IMG/VR virus record: IMGVR_UViG_3300049482_000063
Span: 1 to 27,139 of that record
DNA: 27,139 nt
Source: a virus
Strand: one strand, 5' to 3'
The notes under the pieces are model-generated. The model worked only from the letters and a program-made list of their open reading frames with translations. It had not been told where the DNA came from and did not search any database. The translations under genes and the position numbers were made by a program. Shown here piece by piece: positions 11,250-20,617 of this stretch; within the stretch, counting starts at the first letter, position 1, and each line of letters opens with the position of its first letter.

Positions 11250-13265
11250 TCAATCCCCAAAAAATAGTTTAGGTACTTCTATCCCATTAGTGTGAGTCGT
11301 GCTGAGTAGATAATCCGTGTCCACCACTTCGCCGATAACTTCCCAACCTAGCTGGTTCACAGTCTCGTCAATCTCAAGTGTGGTGACGTGTATCTGTGTA
11401 GACGTGAAGTCTATAGTGCCCACATCTGACGACCATGCTGATGGCATCTCAGGTTCCGACCAGCGCATCTGACCCCATCCAGTAAATGAGGCAGTTTGTG
11501 AGAATGTGTCTGAGGCTAAAGTATTAACTGCACCATCTTCATCTAAACCAAAAGAATTTATTTGTATGGTTCCACTAGGCTGCAATAGTTTGAATCGCTG
11601 CTCTTGGATAGCTGCCATCGTCATGCCTGAATCTGACCACACCATACCCTCGTGGGCAACACGGCTCCTAAAAGCAACGCCGTTGTCTTGGTGAGCTACG
11701 GCGCGGGTGAAGGTCATAATGCTCGTACCGTTATAGATACAAAAGTCGATAGTGCCTGTTGTATTATTCTCACTAAGCCACATAAACTGAGCTGAGACAA
11801 CCCAAGGCATTATCCATATACCCCTACGGGATAGGTCTTTAATCCATATCTGATTATTACTGGTAGAACCTACTGGAAGCGCCCAATAAATCTTGTTCTC
11901 AAAAACCTGACCTTTGGAGTTAGCCATCGCAGATAAGTTAAGTCTCTGTACATCAGGGATAATGTCGTTACTTACAGAGCGTGTTGATAAGATGTTTTGT
12001 ACGTTAGCCGACGTACCTGTAGATTTAAAATCCTGCCCAGTTGGGTAGTAAAGTGAGTTGTCTGCTTCAACTACTGCATCTGCGGATACTGTACCCGCTT
12101 GCCCGTTAGCTTCTTGTACGTTTGGTATTGTAATCACATTGCCGTCAAAAGTAGTAGTTGTAAAGACAACATGGTGCATCTTACCCGAACCTGCCACGCC
12201 CCTGGATAGAACAGTAACCGCTGAATCGCCCTTACCTGTTCTAAAGCTTCGTACAGCTTGAGGGGTGGTGTCGCCTCCTGAATTTATACCAACATTCCCA
12301 CCTCCGTTAAATGGCGAGAAGTCACCCAATCCAGCAGCGCCACCGTCATACCACAGGTAATCTAAATTAGCAATATCCCCAACTCCATATAGTTGTCCGT
12401 CTTTATTCCACATAGTTTTAAGAATTGGCCCCGCTGTCGAGTTGCCCGAAGGGGCGCGTTTAAAGGTATTTGTGGTAAGGGTACCATCATCCCTAAAAGT
12501 AAGTGTACTAGATACTGAGGTTAGGTATTCTTCTTCGCCAGCCGTGGTGCTGACGTATATGTTATACGATGTCGCACCCGCTAGGGCACTCCACGTAACT
12601 GTGACGTATTCAGGTGTGGCTACGACCCACTGGTCACGTACCTTTGTAACTGTCACTGTACCTGCCACAGAGGCTATAGACTCGCCAACATTGTTGTTAC
12701 CCGATACTCTATAGTAATAAGTAAAGTTAGCGGTTCCAAGCCCCGTCTGTACTGCCGAAGGAGCGCTAGGGGTTCCTAGAGCTGTATATACAACCATTGC
12801 ACCGGTTGCGTTATTAAAGTAACTCATGGCATTTACTGCATTAGAAACATAGACCCTATCCCCTGATTGGCAGAAGTTTACTTGTGCCGTAGAGCTATAT
12901 GAGTTTGTGCCCGTAGCGGCTACCCACGTACCACCGTCTTTACGTGTGTGAACCTTACCCACACCTGCAATAACTTGCATGGATATGTCCCATTTTTCAG
13001 GTACACCACTTACTATCTTAATAAAAGTTCCAACTCCCAAAACCGTTCCTAGAGGCTGCGAGCCGAATAGTATAAGTGAGGGTCGAGGGCGCGGTAAATT
13101 ATCTTGGTCAAGGGTCGCGTTTGTCAGGTCATTTAAGGCGTCTAAGGGGGTGCGTGAATCTGTTACAAAACTTTGATACCCTTTTTTCCACCCACCACCT
13201 GACGGCGCACCTTGAGTGATGTTTATCTCTTTGCGCCTTTTCGGGGTTGGTTTAGGTACAAACAT
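11250..13265 (-). CDS. Large beta-rich virion protein with fibronectin-III-like segment
   Basis: A 671-residue structural protein. After a basic N-terminus (KPTPKRRKEINITQGAP) come repeated beta segments; residues about 165-265 look like a fibronectin-III-type fold (GTPSAPSAV, YYYRVSGNNNVGES, VTVTWSALAGATSYNIYVS). The rest resembles the beta-propeller-type stopper or tail-hub proteins of short-tailed phages (for example P22 gp10-like DNA-stabilisation proteins) in size and position; this is an inference. The start overlaps the preceding stop as TGATG and has GGAGG upstream. Confidence 0.75.
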   Translation of the reverse strand: MFVPKPTPKRRKEINITQGAPSGGGWKKGYQSFVTDSRTPLDALNDLTNATLDQDNLPRPRPSLILFGSQPLGTVLGVGTFIKIVSGVPEKWDISMQVIAGVGKVHTRKDGGTWVAATGTNSYSSTAQVNFCQSGDRVYVSNAVNAMSYFNNATGAMVVYTALGTPSAPSAVQTGLGTANFTYYYRVSGNNNVGESIASVAGTVTVTKVRDQWVVATPEYVTVTWSALAGATSYNIYVSTTAGEEEYLTSVSSTLTFRDDGTLTTNTFKRAPSGNSTAGPILKTMWNKDGQLYGVGDIANLDYLWYDGGAAGLGDFSPFNGGGNVGINSGGDTTPQAVRSFRTGKGDSAVTVLSRGVAGSGKMHHVVFTTTTFDGNVITIPNVQEANGQAGTVSADAVVEADNSLYYPTGQDFKSTGTSANVQNILSTRSVSNDIIPDVQRLNLSAMANSKGQVFENKIYWALPVGSTSNNQIWIKDLSRRGIWIMPWVVSAQFMWLSENNTTGTIDFCIYNGTSIMTFTRAVAHQDNGVAFRSRVAHEGMVWSDSGMTMAAIQEQRFKLLQPSGTIQINSFGLDEDGAVNTLASDTFSQTASFTGWGQMRWSEPEMPSAWSSDVGTIDFTSTQIHVTTLEIDETVNQLGWEVIGEVVDTDYLLSTTHTNGIEVPKLFFGD

Positions 13266-14161
13266 CAGCCTAGGCCTCCATCTGCCCAGTCAGAACCCAA
13301 ATTACTACCAATTGACGGCATGTTACTTATAATCGTTTTACCCTGTAAAAAGCCTAAATCTCGGTTGGCGTTTATCATCTTCAAATACAAATCATTCGCC
13401 ATACCATTGAGACTTGAGTACTGGTCTTCGCGGGCGGGGTCATTACGGGCCAATTCTGCTGCTGTGGCGTATACAAGCCATGTAGGGTCGTCTACAGGCA
13501 CTAGGTCGGTACTCAGTACCAAATCGGCAGGAATGTAGTAGCCAGCGACCTTCAGCGTCCCACCAACGATTTGGGCACTAGATAATATATCTTGGTAAAA
13601 AGCTAGTTTCTTGGGGGCACGGTCATAAAAATACACATCTGCTGTGTCTCTGTTCTGCACTGTACCCGTTACAAAACCTACATCTTGGTCAATTGTGGTT
13701 GTTACAATAACCTTATCTGAGGGCACCATAAAACTGCGGTGTATAGAATATTCTTGTACAGCAGTAGCGATAATCGTCTGACGTGTAAATGTCTTGCTGG
13801 ATGCTGTATTTGAGAATGCTACTGTGACCGTAAGACTCGTATCGCTTGGGATTGTGGCAATTGTACGGACTGTCTCGCCGCTTACTGTAATCTTGTCTCC
13901 CACCATATAATCTGTGAAGAATGTACCCGTTCCAGTTAGTGCCGTAGTCGCTGTGGTAGCTACTAGACCCGTCTCGTTGGGTGCAGTTGCTTTAAAGTTG
14001 GATGCCCATGTCTGAGTTGAGTCTCTTGCCCATTCATTCTTTTTACGGTTAGCAATAGCTAGGGCGGTGTTAGACTTTTCACTGGCAAAGGCGGGCACCC
14101 TTGACGCACCCTTACCCCTATATGCGTAGTATACGTCGGTTATTAGTTCTGCTGTTGTCAT
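13265..14161 (-). CDS. Connector/adaptor-like virion protein
   Basis: A 298-residue protein. The first 40 residues and the last 70 are helical (ELITDVYYAYRGKG; WLVYATAAELARNDPAREDQ), while the middle is beta-rich with an inserted domain (TTALTGTGTFFTDYMVGDKI, then VSGETVRTI). Helical ends around a beta core, plus the C-terminal ATAAELARNDP..ED pattern, are typical of head-tail adaptor or tail-connector proteins such as T7 gp11-like proteins. It lies between the ejection-type proteins and the large beta-rich protein and has AAGGAG upstream. Role inferred from context. Confidence 0.75.
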   Translation of the reverse strand: MTTAELITDVYYAYRGKGASRVPAFASEKSNTALAIANRKKNEWARDSTQTWASNFKATAPNETGLVATTATTALTGTGTFFTDYMVGDKITVSGETVRTIATIPSDTSLTVTVAFSNTASSKTFTRQTIIATAVQEYSIHRSFMVPSDKVIVTTTIDQDVGFVTGTVQNRDTADVYFYDRAPKKLAFYQDILSSAQIVGGTLKVAGYYIPADLVLSTDLVPVDDPTWLVYATAAELARNDPAREDQYSSLNGMANDLYLKMINANRDLGFLQGKTIISNMPSIGSNLGSDWADGGLG

Positions 14162-14163
14162 GA

Positions 14164-17100
14164 TTAACTCCTTACCGTTATCTTATTAAGTGTCGCTTTA
14201 CCGCCCGCTCTTTTTCTGTTGGAGTTTGTTTTAGTCGTACCAGCTAGTAACCGATTGAGGTTAGTGAATGTTGAACTTCTTGCAGCGTTCGATATGTTAG
14301 CAGGAAGGCTTATTTTACCTCCTCGACCGCCTTTACCTGTGGCGGTCTTGGGCTTCTTTATATAGCCGTTGGTAAGATACGTTTTTGCTTCGCGTTCTAG
14401 TGCCTCTTTTTTCTTCGTAAGAGTATTTATTTTTACCTGGTCAGTCTTGGGGTCTAGCTCTTTTATTTGCTTGTCCAACGCTGTAAATTCTTCCCCTGCT
14501 ACCTTTTTCCAGGTATTTAGGTCGTTACTAGCCTTAGCCCGCGTCATTGTAAGGTCACGGTTAGAGCTGTCTACATCTTTTGGGGTTTCGACCTTGCCTG
14601 CTGATGACGTGCCTGTTTTATATGGAGTTATGTCACCATTTAATAAAAGGTTTACTTGATTCTTGCTAAGTACTGTTTCCTTACCCTTAAAGTCTAACGC
14701 CCGTTCGCCTATAGCATACTTAGTCTGATACTTCCTGTTTTCGACTACTTTTACGTCTTCCGCTAGGGTGGCTAGACGCTTACGCTTGTCCTCAGAAGAT
14801 AGTGCCTTATATTCGTCGCTGTCGATAAGTTGTTTTTGGTATTCCCCCACTTTAGTAGCTGTAATTTTTTCAATATCTGCTGTTTGTCTTGGGGTGAGTA
14901 GCGAGGTTTTAGGTGCCGCTTTGTTGGCGTCCAGTTCCGCGTCAATAGGGTTTGTAGCCCGCTGGTCTGTTATCTTGAACGGTGCAAAGGAGTTTAATAT
15001 TGGATTGTTAGCAGGAATGGGCTGACCTTTGTAATCTCTAGTGCCAACTTTTTGGCGTAAACCAGGGTAGTTTAACATAAGTGATTGTACTTGTTTATCA
15101 ATATTGCCTTTACTGGTGTCCACCTTGCGTTCGGTGTCATCTGACATTCTTGCAATCCAACCCGTCAGTGCCCTGAATGGCACTACTTGTTGTGGGTAGT
15201 TAGATACGGCCTGTACGGCACGGTCTGAATCGCCCTTAAAGGCTGCTAGAGTGTCCCCTATGTTTTTAACGTAAGACTGGTCGCCTAGGAACTGCCCCCA
15301 CTTAGCAACGCCTTCTAATATTGCGTCTGCTGTTGACTCGCTCATTTTCTTTTGTTTAATTGCGTCATCAATACCTGCGGTTAGGGCAAGCGGGAATGAC
15401 ACAGCAGGGGGTAATTTAGAGAACCCAACCCACTTACCACCTATACGTATCGCGTATGGTTGTTTGCCTTCTGCTAAGAATCGGTCACGCTCGTTTGCAT
15501 TGGTAGGTGTCCCCCATGTTAAGTCGCCAGCGCCAAGTGCCGCGGCTGATGCACCGAATACAGCTGTACCAATGGCAGCACGGGTAAGGGCAGTTGCTTT
15601 ATCTGCTGCTGTCACTGCGTTAGCAAAACCAAGCGGGCTAAATTCTACACCCTGCTTAAGTATATTTGTTGGGGTTTTAACAAATGGGAATACAAACCTC
15701 GCCCATGTATGGTCTTTGCGAAGTTTCATAATACTGTTTGTAACGCTGTCTATACTCTGTAAAATGCCGCCTTGACCCCTTAAGTCTGTGTCCTGCTGGT
15801 AGAGACGGTAGGCGCCCTCTGCTTTGGCAAGGGCTTGTTTATTACCTTTTATCTTAATACCTTTTGACTCGCGCAAGTTGAGTGCTGATGTCTCGCCACC
15901 TTCTGCAAGAGTTCTAAAGAATTTATCTGATGCACCTAGCATCTTCATAGGGAATGATAAGGTACTGTACGTCGCACCTTTTACACCACCAATAGCAAGA
16001 GGTGTGGAGTACTCTTGTAGGTCTAGGTTCTGTGTTCTGTCAATACCACGCATTACATCTAAGAACTCGCCCGCTGCTTTTTTAAGGTTAATGGCTGCGC
16101 CCTTGGCGTAAGCTGCGCCCTCGCCCGCTGCGTATTTACGTTCTTTTCCGAATAATCCACCAGTAGCGTCTGCGACCCCCCTTAATGTTTTTTCTAATGG
16201 GGCGACTATACCCACGTTGATAGCGTTGCTTGCAGTGTTTACGATATGTGTAAGTGGACTTGATAACATCGAGTTGTACCTAACCGTATCTAGCCAGTCG
16301 CCAGCTTTGGCGGGTACTAACTCGCGGTATGCCTTAACGACATCGGTTGGGTCGCTAAAATCAACCTTAGCTAGTCTCTTAACGTACACTTCGGGGTTTA
16401 CACCTGCGTTATCTAATAGTTTAAACATCCTTTGTTGTGGGGTGTCTAATTCGTTGGCTATGATACGGCGGGCTTGTAGCTGCCTTGCCAGGTCGGTACC
16501 CTGCTCGCGGCTTACCCTACCCATAGCTGCTGACCTTGCTAGTTTTTCTTCGGCTGTTTTTAAATCGCCCGCTTTAAATGCCGCATCGGCTTCATTCTGT
16601 AGACGTACAGCGTCTTGCCTAACGTTAAGCTGCTCGGCTATCTTTGTACGTACTTGTTCATCTGTGTAGGTTTTAGTGTCTATACCAGCATCTTTAGCAA
16701 CTCTCTGAACATCTTTGTTAGACATCTTTGTAATGGTCTCTTGTGTCGCTTTGTCTAGCCTCGCCATGGCATCATAACCACCTGTGGTATTGAGTCTATC
16801 CGTATTAAGCTTTACCTTTGTGGTACTATTAGTTAATGAATCATTTTGCAATAATTGCGGACTCTTTGCCTGACCTACTGTACGGACTAGTTGTTGGGGT
16901 AGTTGCTCCTGTTTTGATAATTGGACTAGCTTTTTATCTGATAAAACTGCTGGTGGATTTACTGAATCGTTGGTAACTCTTTTGACATTGACTGGTAAAT
17001 CGTCCACAGGCTGAGATATGGGCTTGTTTACTCGGCGTGTCTTTTTGGGAACTGCTTTATAGTCTTCACTAGCACCAAAAGCCGCCTTACCTGAATCTAT

Positions 17101-18738
17101 CTGCCTCTTGGCTTCGTTGAACCAATCTAATTTGCTAGGTGCGCGCCCCTTCTCCGCAAAAGTATCGCTATAAAACTTGGAGTGACTTGTTGACCTTTTG
17201 TACCCGCCCCCGTAAGCTTCGCCGTCGGGTATCAACATACCACCACTTTTGTCTGCGTCCATACCTTCCAACATCTCTGCATAGTCATTCAAAAACGTCT
17301 TTTGTTCTGTGGAAAGTCTAGGTGCTGGGTCATTTTTGCCACCAGGTAATCTAATAAATCCGTCTTGGCCTGGGGCATCAATGTCAGTTGCTTGTCTATA
17401 CCTATCCATGATACTGAGTTTCTTACCGGTATCCGCACCCATCGGGTTGCTTATCTTAAGTGGCTTTGTTTGTGCACCCATTGGGTTATTTATATCTAAC
17501 CCCGTTGTCTTGGCATCAAGAGGGTTACTTATTTTGAATGTTGTCGTATCTGCACCGTCGGGGTTACTTATGGCTAGTCGCACATCATTTTTTGCTGATT
17601 GTATGCGTTCTCTAAGGCTTCCTGGTGCTGCGGGTACATTTGTGTCTACGGCAGCGGGGCCTTTTAATCCAGCCTTAATATACCCTACGCCCATGAGTGC
17701 TGCGCCGACCACTGCGTTCGTAGCAGCCGCTTTTAACGATTCGTTTAAATTAGCACCTTGACCGTAAGCTGATGCCCCACCACCTAGCGCGTTTAGAACA
17801 CTATTAGTACCTAGTTCGGTAAGGCCGTTCTTAATAACACTGCCACCTGCTGCTTTTAGGGCAGCACCTGATGTTGGGGATATAACAAGACCTGCCGTAC
17901 TAGCCAAATCCCCGAAGGACTGTGCATACATTTGTGCGGCGGTCATATCCTTATTAAACCCAGCTTTTTCTAGTTTCTGATTGTAGAATCTACCCAACTG
18001 GTCGTTAACTTCTTGATTAACAGATAACAATTGCTGTATGGCCTCTTGGCCTTTTTGTGGGTCGTATATGCCACTTCGGATACCGTCGGCTATCTCTTTG
18101 GTCTTGTTGGTAGTGAAGCTATCTGTATTCTTTTCTAAGTCTATAAGTTTGTTTTCTATTTGCTTTTCTGTATTCTTACGTGCTGCGTTACCTGGGATGA
18201 TATTACCTACAGGTGTTTCAGATACCTGATTATAGGCACGACTTACTGGGGCAACAATTGAATCCCTATAACTTTGGTCACGCCTTGCTCTTGCGTTGTC
18301 TGCGGCCTGAGTATTATTAGTTACGTTTGCTAGTCCCAATTGAGCACCCTTAACAACGGTGTCTCCAGTCTCCCAAAAAGGCTTGGCAATACCCTTAGCA
18401 ATGCCTGTGGCTTGCTGGACGGGTGTTTTATACCCCGCGTCTTTAGTAGTACTAGCTAGTAATTGGCTAAATTTGTCGTTAAACTGTTGGCCTGTAATCT
18501 GTCCCTCACGTTGTTGTCTGCCTAAGTTCCTACCCGATTGTTGCACAGCCTGGTCTTGGTTTGTAACTTGAGGGGAAAAGCTGCCGTAATACGGTACATT
18601 GGGTCGCGCAGGTGTAGCCATTTTAACTGCTGTTACTTGGCGTCTTTGTTGGTCGGCTGCGGTGTTCGCACTAACGGCATCTTTAATAACACTGGTGTCC
18701 CAGCGTTTCTTTAGGAATCCGCCAAGGTCAAACGCCAT
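14164..18738 (-). CDS. Giant ejection-type virion protein with LPD38-like region
   Basis: The largest gene, 1524 residues. The N-terminal third is Gln/Asn/Ala-rich and helical with a Gly/Ala-rich hydrophobic stretch near 290-350; residues 388-439 hold four 13-residue repeats; a long charged helical region with many Gln and Lys follows (about 600-780). Residues about 850-1200 resemble the large-polyvalent-protein associated domain LPD38 (FPFVKTPTNILKQGVEFSPL, then AIGTAVFGASAAALGAGDLTWG and further hydrophobic helices). The C-terminus is basic and coiled. Size, hydrophobic helices and place suggest an internal virion protein that enters the host membrane during DNA ejection. This is inferred from family resemblance. 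AGGAG precedes the start. Confidence 0.8.
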   Translation of the reverse strand: MAFDLGGFLKKRWDTSVIKDAVSANTAADQQRRQVTAVKMATPARPNVPYYGSFSPQVTNQDQAVQQSGRNLGRQQREGQITGQQFNDKFSQLLASTTKDAGYKTPVQQATGIAKGIAKPFWETGDTVVKGAQLGLANVTNNTQAADNARARRDQSYRDSIVAPVSRAYNQVSETPVGNIIPGNAARKNTEKQIENKLIDLEKNTDSFTTNKTKEIADGIRSGIYDPQKGQEAIQQLLSVNQEVNDQLGRFYNQKLEKAGFNKDMTAAQMYAQSFGDLASTAGLVISPTSGAALKAAGGSVIKNGLTELGTNSVLNALGGGASAYGQGANLNESLKAAATNAVVGAALMGVGYIKAGLKGPAAVDTNVPAAPGSLRERIQSAKNDVRLAISNPDGADTTTFKISNPLDAKTTGLDINNPMGAQTKPLKISNPMGADTGKKLSIMDRYRQATDIDAPGQDGFIRLPGGKNDPAPRLSTEQKTFLNDYAEMLEGMDADKSGGMLIPDGEAYGGGYKRSTSHSKFYSDTFAEKGRAPSKLDWFNEAKRQIDSGKAAFGASEDYKAVPKKTRRVNKPISQPVDDLPVNVKRVTNDSVNPPAVLSDKKLVQLSKQEQLPQQLVRTVGQAKSPQLLQNDSLTNSTTKVKLNTDRLNTTGGYDAMARLDKATQETITKMSNKDVQRVAKDAGIDTKTYTDEQVRTKIAEQLNVRQDAVRLQNEADAAFKAGDLKTAEEKLARSAAMGRVSREQGTDLARQLQARRIIANELDTPQQRMFKLLDNAGVNPEVYVKRLAKVDFSDPTDVVKAYRELVPAKAGDWLDTVRYNSMLSSPLTHIVNTASNAINVGIVAPLEKTLRGVADATGGLFGKERKYAAGEGAAYAKGAAINLKKAAGEFLDVMRGIDRTQNLDLQEYSTPLAIGGVKGATYSTLSFPMKMLGASDKFFRTLAEGGETSALNLRESKGIKIKGNKQALAKAEGAYRLYQQDTDLRGQGGILQSIDSVTNSIMKLRKDHTWARFVFPFVKTPTNILKQGVEFSPLGFANAVTAADKATALTRAAIGTAVFGASAAALGAGDLTWGTPTNANERDRFLAEGKQPYAIRIGGKWVGFSKLPPAVSFPLALTAGIDDAIKQKKMSESTADAILEGVAKWGQFLGDQSYVKNIGDTLAAFKGDSDRAVQAVSNYPQQVVPFRALTGWIARMSDDTERKVDTSKGNIDKQVQSLMLNYPGLRQKVGTRDYKGQPIPANNPILNSFAPFKITDQRATNPIDAELDANKAAPKTSLLTPRQTADIEKITATKVGEYQKQLIDSDEYKALSSEDKRKRLATLAEDVKVVENRKYQTKYAIGERALDFKGKETVLSKNQVNLLLNGDITPYKTGTSSAGKVETPKDVDSSNRDLTMTRAKASNDLNTWKKVAGEEFTALDKQIKELDPKTDQVKINTLTKKKEALEREAKTYLTNGYIKKPKTATGKGGRGGKISLPANISNAARSSTFTNLNRLLAGTTKTNSNRKRAGGKATLNKITVRS
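17419..17574 (-). repeat. Four in-frame 39-bp (13-residue) repeats
   Basis: Within the giant virion protein the unit xISNPxGAxTxxL occurs four times back to back: AISNPDGADTTTF, KISNPLDAKTTGL, DINNPMGAQTKPL, KISNPMGADTGKK. The DNA copies have diverged at third positions, so the repeat is old or under protein-level selection. Confidence 0.9.
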
Positions 18739-18747
18739 GATAGACTC

Positions 18748-19326
18748 CTAGAACCCTTGTTCTTGTTGCTTCTTCTTTAACTGGCCTAGTTGTGAACCAT
18801 AGTAACGTGAATCTACACCAAGTGATTGGTCGCCGCCAAACTTAGCAGGGTCAACCGTATATTGACCTAGCGTTGGTGTCTGTAGATTAGTAGCCCTTGC
18901 AGTAAATTGCGGCTTGTAGTTACCGAACAAAGCATCTAGCTGCGCTTGACGTGCGTCTACGCTGTTACGGCTTGCCTCGCCTGCTGCGCGAGCTGCTGCG
19001 TATCCTTGACCGTTTGCTTGGGCACGCTGTACCTGTAGTTGACCTTTTTGGCCTTCAAGTGTATTGCGTTGGTTACCTATTCCTTGTAAGAATGATAGCT
19101 CTTGGGACTTGCGTTGATTCTCTACGTCTTGCGTGTTGTAGTCGAATTGGTCTTTAGCATTACCGCGTGCAAATGCAATGCTTTGGTCATTTTTGCCAGC
19201 TTGGTCAAATACACCCTGACGACGAGTACCAGCGGCTTTAGATACTAAAGAAGGCGCTAATTCGCGTGCAGCGCTTGAATTACCTGAGTTACCACCCTGG
19301 AAGATTTTTATAAGATGTGTTTGCAA
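18748..19326 (-). CDS. C-terminal half of a frameshifted ejection-type protein
   Basis: The frame is open from 19341 to 18748, about 192 residues from a TTG at 19326, but it has no Met anywhere, no ribosome binding site, and only that weak TTG as a possible start. It is therefore most likely the second half of the protein begun at 19927, reached by a +1 shift. It contains GGNSGNSSAARELAPSLVSK, then helical Gln/Arg/Ala-rich coiled segments (QRNTLEGQKGQLQVQRAQAN), an ALFGNYKPQFTARATNL stretch and a TPTLGQYTVDPAKF motif. I recall the same order in long internal virion proteins of candidate-phyla phages. It precedes the giant ejection-type gene by ten bases. Confidence 0.8.
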   Translation of the reverse strand: MQTHLIKIFQGGNSGNSSAARELAPSLVSKAAGTRRQGVFDQAGKNDQSIAFARGNAKDQFDYNTQDVENQRKSQELSFLQGIGNQRNTLEGQKGQLQVQRAQANGQGYAAARAAGEASRNSVDARQAQLDALFGNYKPQFTARATNLQTPTLGQYTVDPAKFGGDQSLGVDSRYYGSQLGQLKKKQQEQGF

Positions 19327-19927
19327 AGTTACTAACTTGTCCTAAACCTTTTTCTTTATCTTGGGAATTTTGTAATGATTGTGAATCGTAACCTGCGTTT
19401 GCTTTGGTACGTTGTTCTTCTATGAGACGGGCATTTTCGGCTGCCGAACCACGTAAGGTTTCTAATCCTTGTGATTCTGCTGTACCAACCCTGCCGAGTA
19501 GCCTGTCTATGTCACTTAATTGGTCGTCGTAATATCGTTGCGTATCTGCTGTCGAGTTGCCAGCAGTTCCACCTGTAGTACTGCCTAGTACGCCACTACT
19601 ATTACCACCGCCTGTGAACTGACTATATTTACCAAGTAAGTACTGCCTAGCAGCTGCTTGGGCTGCTGCGTCTTCTGCTGCACCACCACCACCTGATGTC
19701 CACTGGTTAAGTTCCCCGACATTTATACCCGTGTCGCCCTGACCATTATAATCACCACCTACATAATTAAGTGAGCGTTCCGCCTGTGAGTCGCCTGATT
19801 GCGCTAGTTGGTTAAGGTAACCCCTAAAGCCGTTATCCCCAGCGGGTAGAACAGCTTGCTGTGTAGGTACGCCACCTACCTCTATTTGTCCTGTTGTTGG
19901 GTTAAGATATATCGCACCGTCTGCCAT
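19289..19927 (-). CDS. N-terminal half of a frameshifted ejection-type protein
   Basis: From the ATG at 19927 (MADGAIYLNPTTGQIEVGG), preceded by AGGAGA, the frame codes 212 residues to TAA at 19289. It is Gly/Gln/Ala-rich, with a long coiled segment near the end (DDQLSDIDRLLGRVG, then AAENARLIEEQRTKANAGYD) that stops abruptly at NTSYKNLPGW. The second half continues in the +1 frame. An in-frame ATG at 19993 would add 22 residues that look like a signal peptide (KRLYVLILIGLLLLVQTG); it lacks a good ribosome binding site, so the shorter form is preferred, though both could be made. Confidence 0.8.
   Translation of the reverse strand: MADGAIYLNPTTGQIEVGGVPTQQAVLPAGDNGFRGYLNQLAQSGDSQAERSLNYVGGDYNGQGDTGINVGELNQWTSGGGGAAEDAAAQAAARQYLLGKYSQFTGGGNSSGVLGSTTGGTAGNSTADTQRYYDDQLSDIDRLLGRVGTAESQGLETLRGSAAENARLIEEQRTKANAGYDSQSLQNSQDKEKGLGQVSNFANTSYKNLPGW
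19292..19341 (-). other. +1 frameshift window
   Basis: The zero frame ends with TAA at 19289-19291 and the +1 frame opens after TAG at 19342-19344, so the shift must occur in these 50 bases. Candidate slip sites are CTT-C (CTT at 19303-19301 sliding to TTC) and GGG-T (GGG at 19297-19295 sliding to GGT). The joined product would be about 392 residues. A sequencing or assembly indel, for example in the five-A run, is the alternative. Confidence 0.65.
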
Positions 19928-20084
19928 TTTGTTGTCTCCTGTTTGAACAAGTAGGAGTAAGCCGATAAGAATTAAGACGTATAGTCTTTTCATAGCTAAA
20001 CTATAACCTGTAAGTTAATGTTTGGCATCTTCCTTATTTTGGCTAGATGATGACTTCGTTTACACGACAGTCCTCTTGCTCTTT

Positions 20085-20121
20085 CTACAGTGAGGCGAGA
20101 GATTGATTACTCTCAGTGTAG
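20085..20121. repeat. Hairpin in the gap before the ejection-type gene
   Basis: GAGAG (20097-20101) pairs with CTCTC (20110-20114) around an AT-rich loop, and outer arms CTACA (20085-20089) and TGTAG (20117-20121) extend it. No T run follows on either strand, so processing or message stability is more likely than termination. The remaining 19994-20146 shows a TATAGT box near 20011 on the minus strand without a good -35. Confidence 0.45.
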
Positions 20122-20146
20122 CACGATGTTTATTTATTCCCAATAT

Positions 20147-20614
20147 CTACATTCCCACACCCGACATGCTCATCATTTGGGCAAAAATTGTAGCGCCTCC
20201 ACCTACAGGGTCAACTGTAAAGGTCGGTGTGGCAACCACTGCGCCACCTAATGTAAGAGCTGTGCCAGGTATGGTAGCTGTGATTGTCTCCTGAGCTGTG
20301 ATGTTATAAGTAGCCTGGGCGTCTAGGGTTATCGTGACTACTGTGTTGGAAGTTCTAACGACACCACCGACACCCTGTAAGACTTTAACTACAGCATCCC
20401 AACCAGTTCCCTCTGCCTGCGCTGAATCTAGCCCTGCGATTATATTGGCTCTTTGGGCATCAAAAGGCGCACCTGCCGCTACCCATGTATCACCAGTTAA
20501 GGTAAGGATTATGGTTTTCCCACCAGTAACAATATCCGTCTCCGTAATGGTGGCGGTTACTGTACCAGTGAGAGCAGCTGAAACACTACTCAGTAAGGAG
20601 AGTAGTAGACTCAT
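20147..20614 (-). CDS. Ig-like domain virion protein
   Basis: A 155-residue beta-rich protein. It starts with a hydrophobic MSLLLSLLSSVSAAL, then one repetitive beta domain: ATITETDIVTGGKTIILTLT, GDTWVAAG, FDAQRANIIAGLDSAQAEG, TGWDAVVKVLQG, VVTITLDAQATYNITAQETI. The pattern D(I)V.GG.T...TLTGDTW, SAQ.EGTGW, and TVTITL..QATY.ITA.ET is one I recognise as an Ig-like module common on phage tails in metagenomes. Adhesin or surface decoration role inferred. GGGAG lies in the stop region of the preceding gene. Confidence 0.8.
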   Translation of the reverse strand: MSLLLSLLSSVSAALTGTVTATITETDIVTGGKTIILTLTGDTWVAAGAPFDAQRANIIAGLDSAQAEGTGWDAVVKVLQGVGGVVRTSNTVVTITLDAQATYNITAQETITATIPGTALTLGGAVVATPTFTVDPVGGGATIFAQMMSMSGVGM

Positions 20615-20617
20615 TTA

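Noticed and set aside
12442-12714. Plus-strand frames opposite the structural genes, such as this one and 24128-24760
   Set aside because: They are antisense to strongly supported late genes and reflect their Thr/Ala/Val codon composition; no ribosome binding sites or overlaps with other genes support them.
19928-19993. Signal peptide on the ejection-type protein
   Set aside because: The 22 hydrophobic residues precede a well-supported internal start with AGGAGA. The upstream ATG lacks a good ribosome binding site. A separate small hydrophobic leader remains possible.
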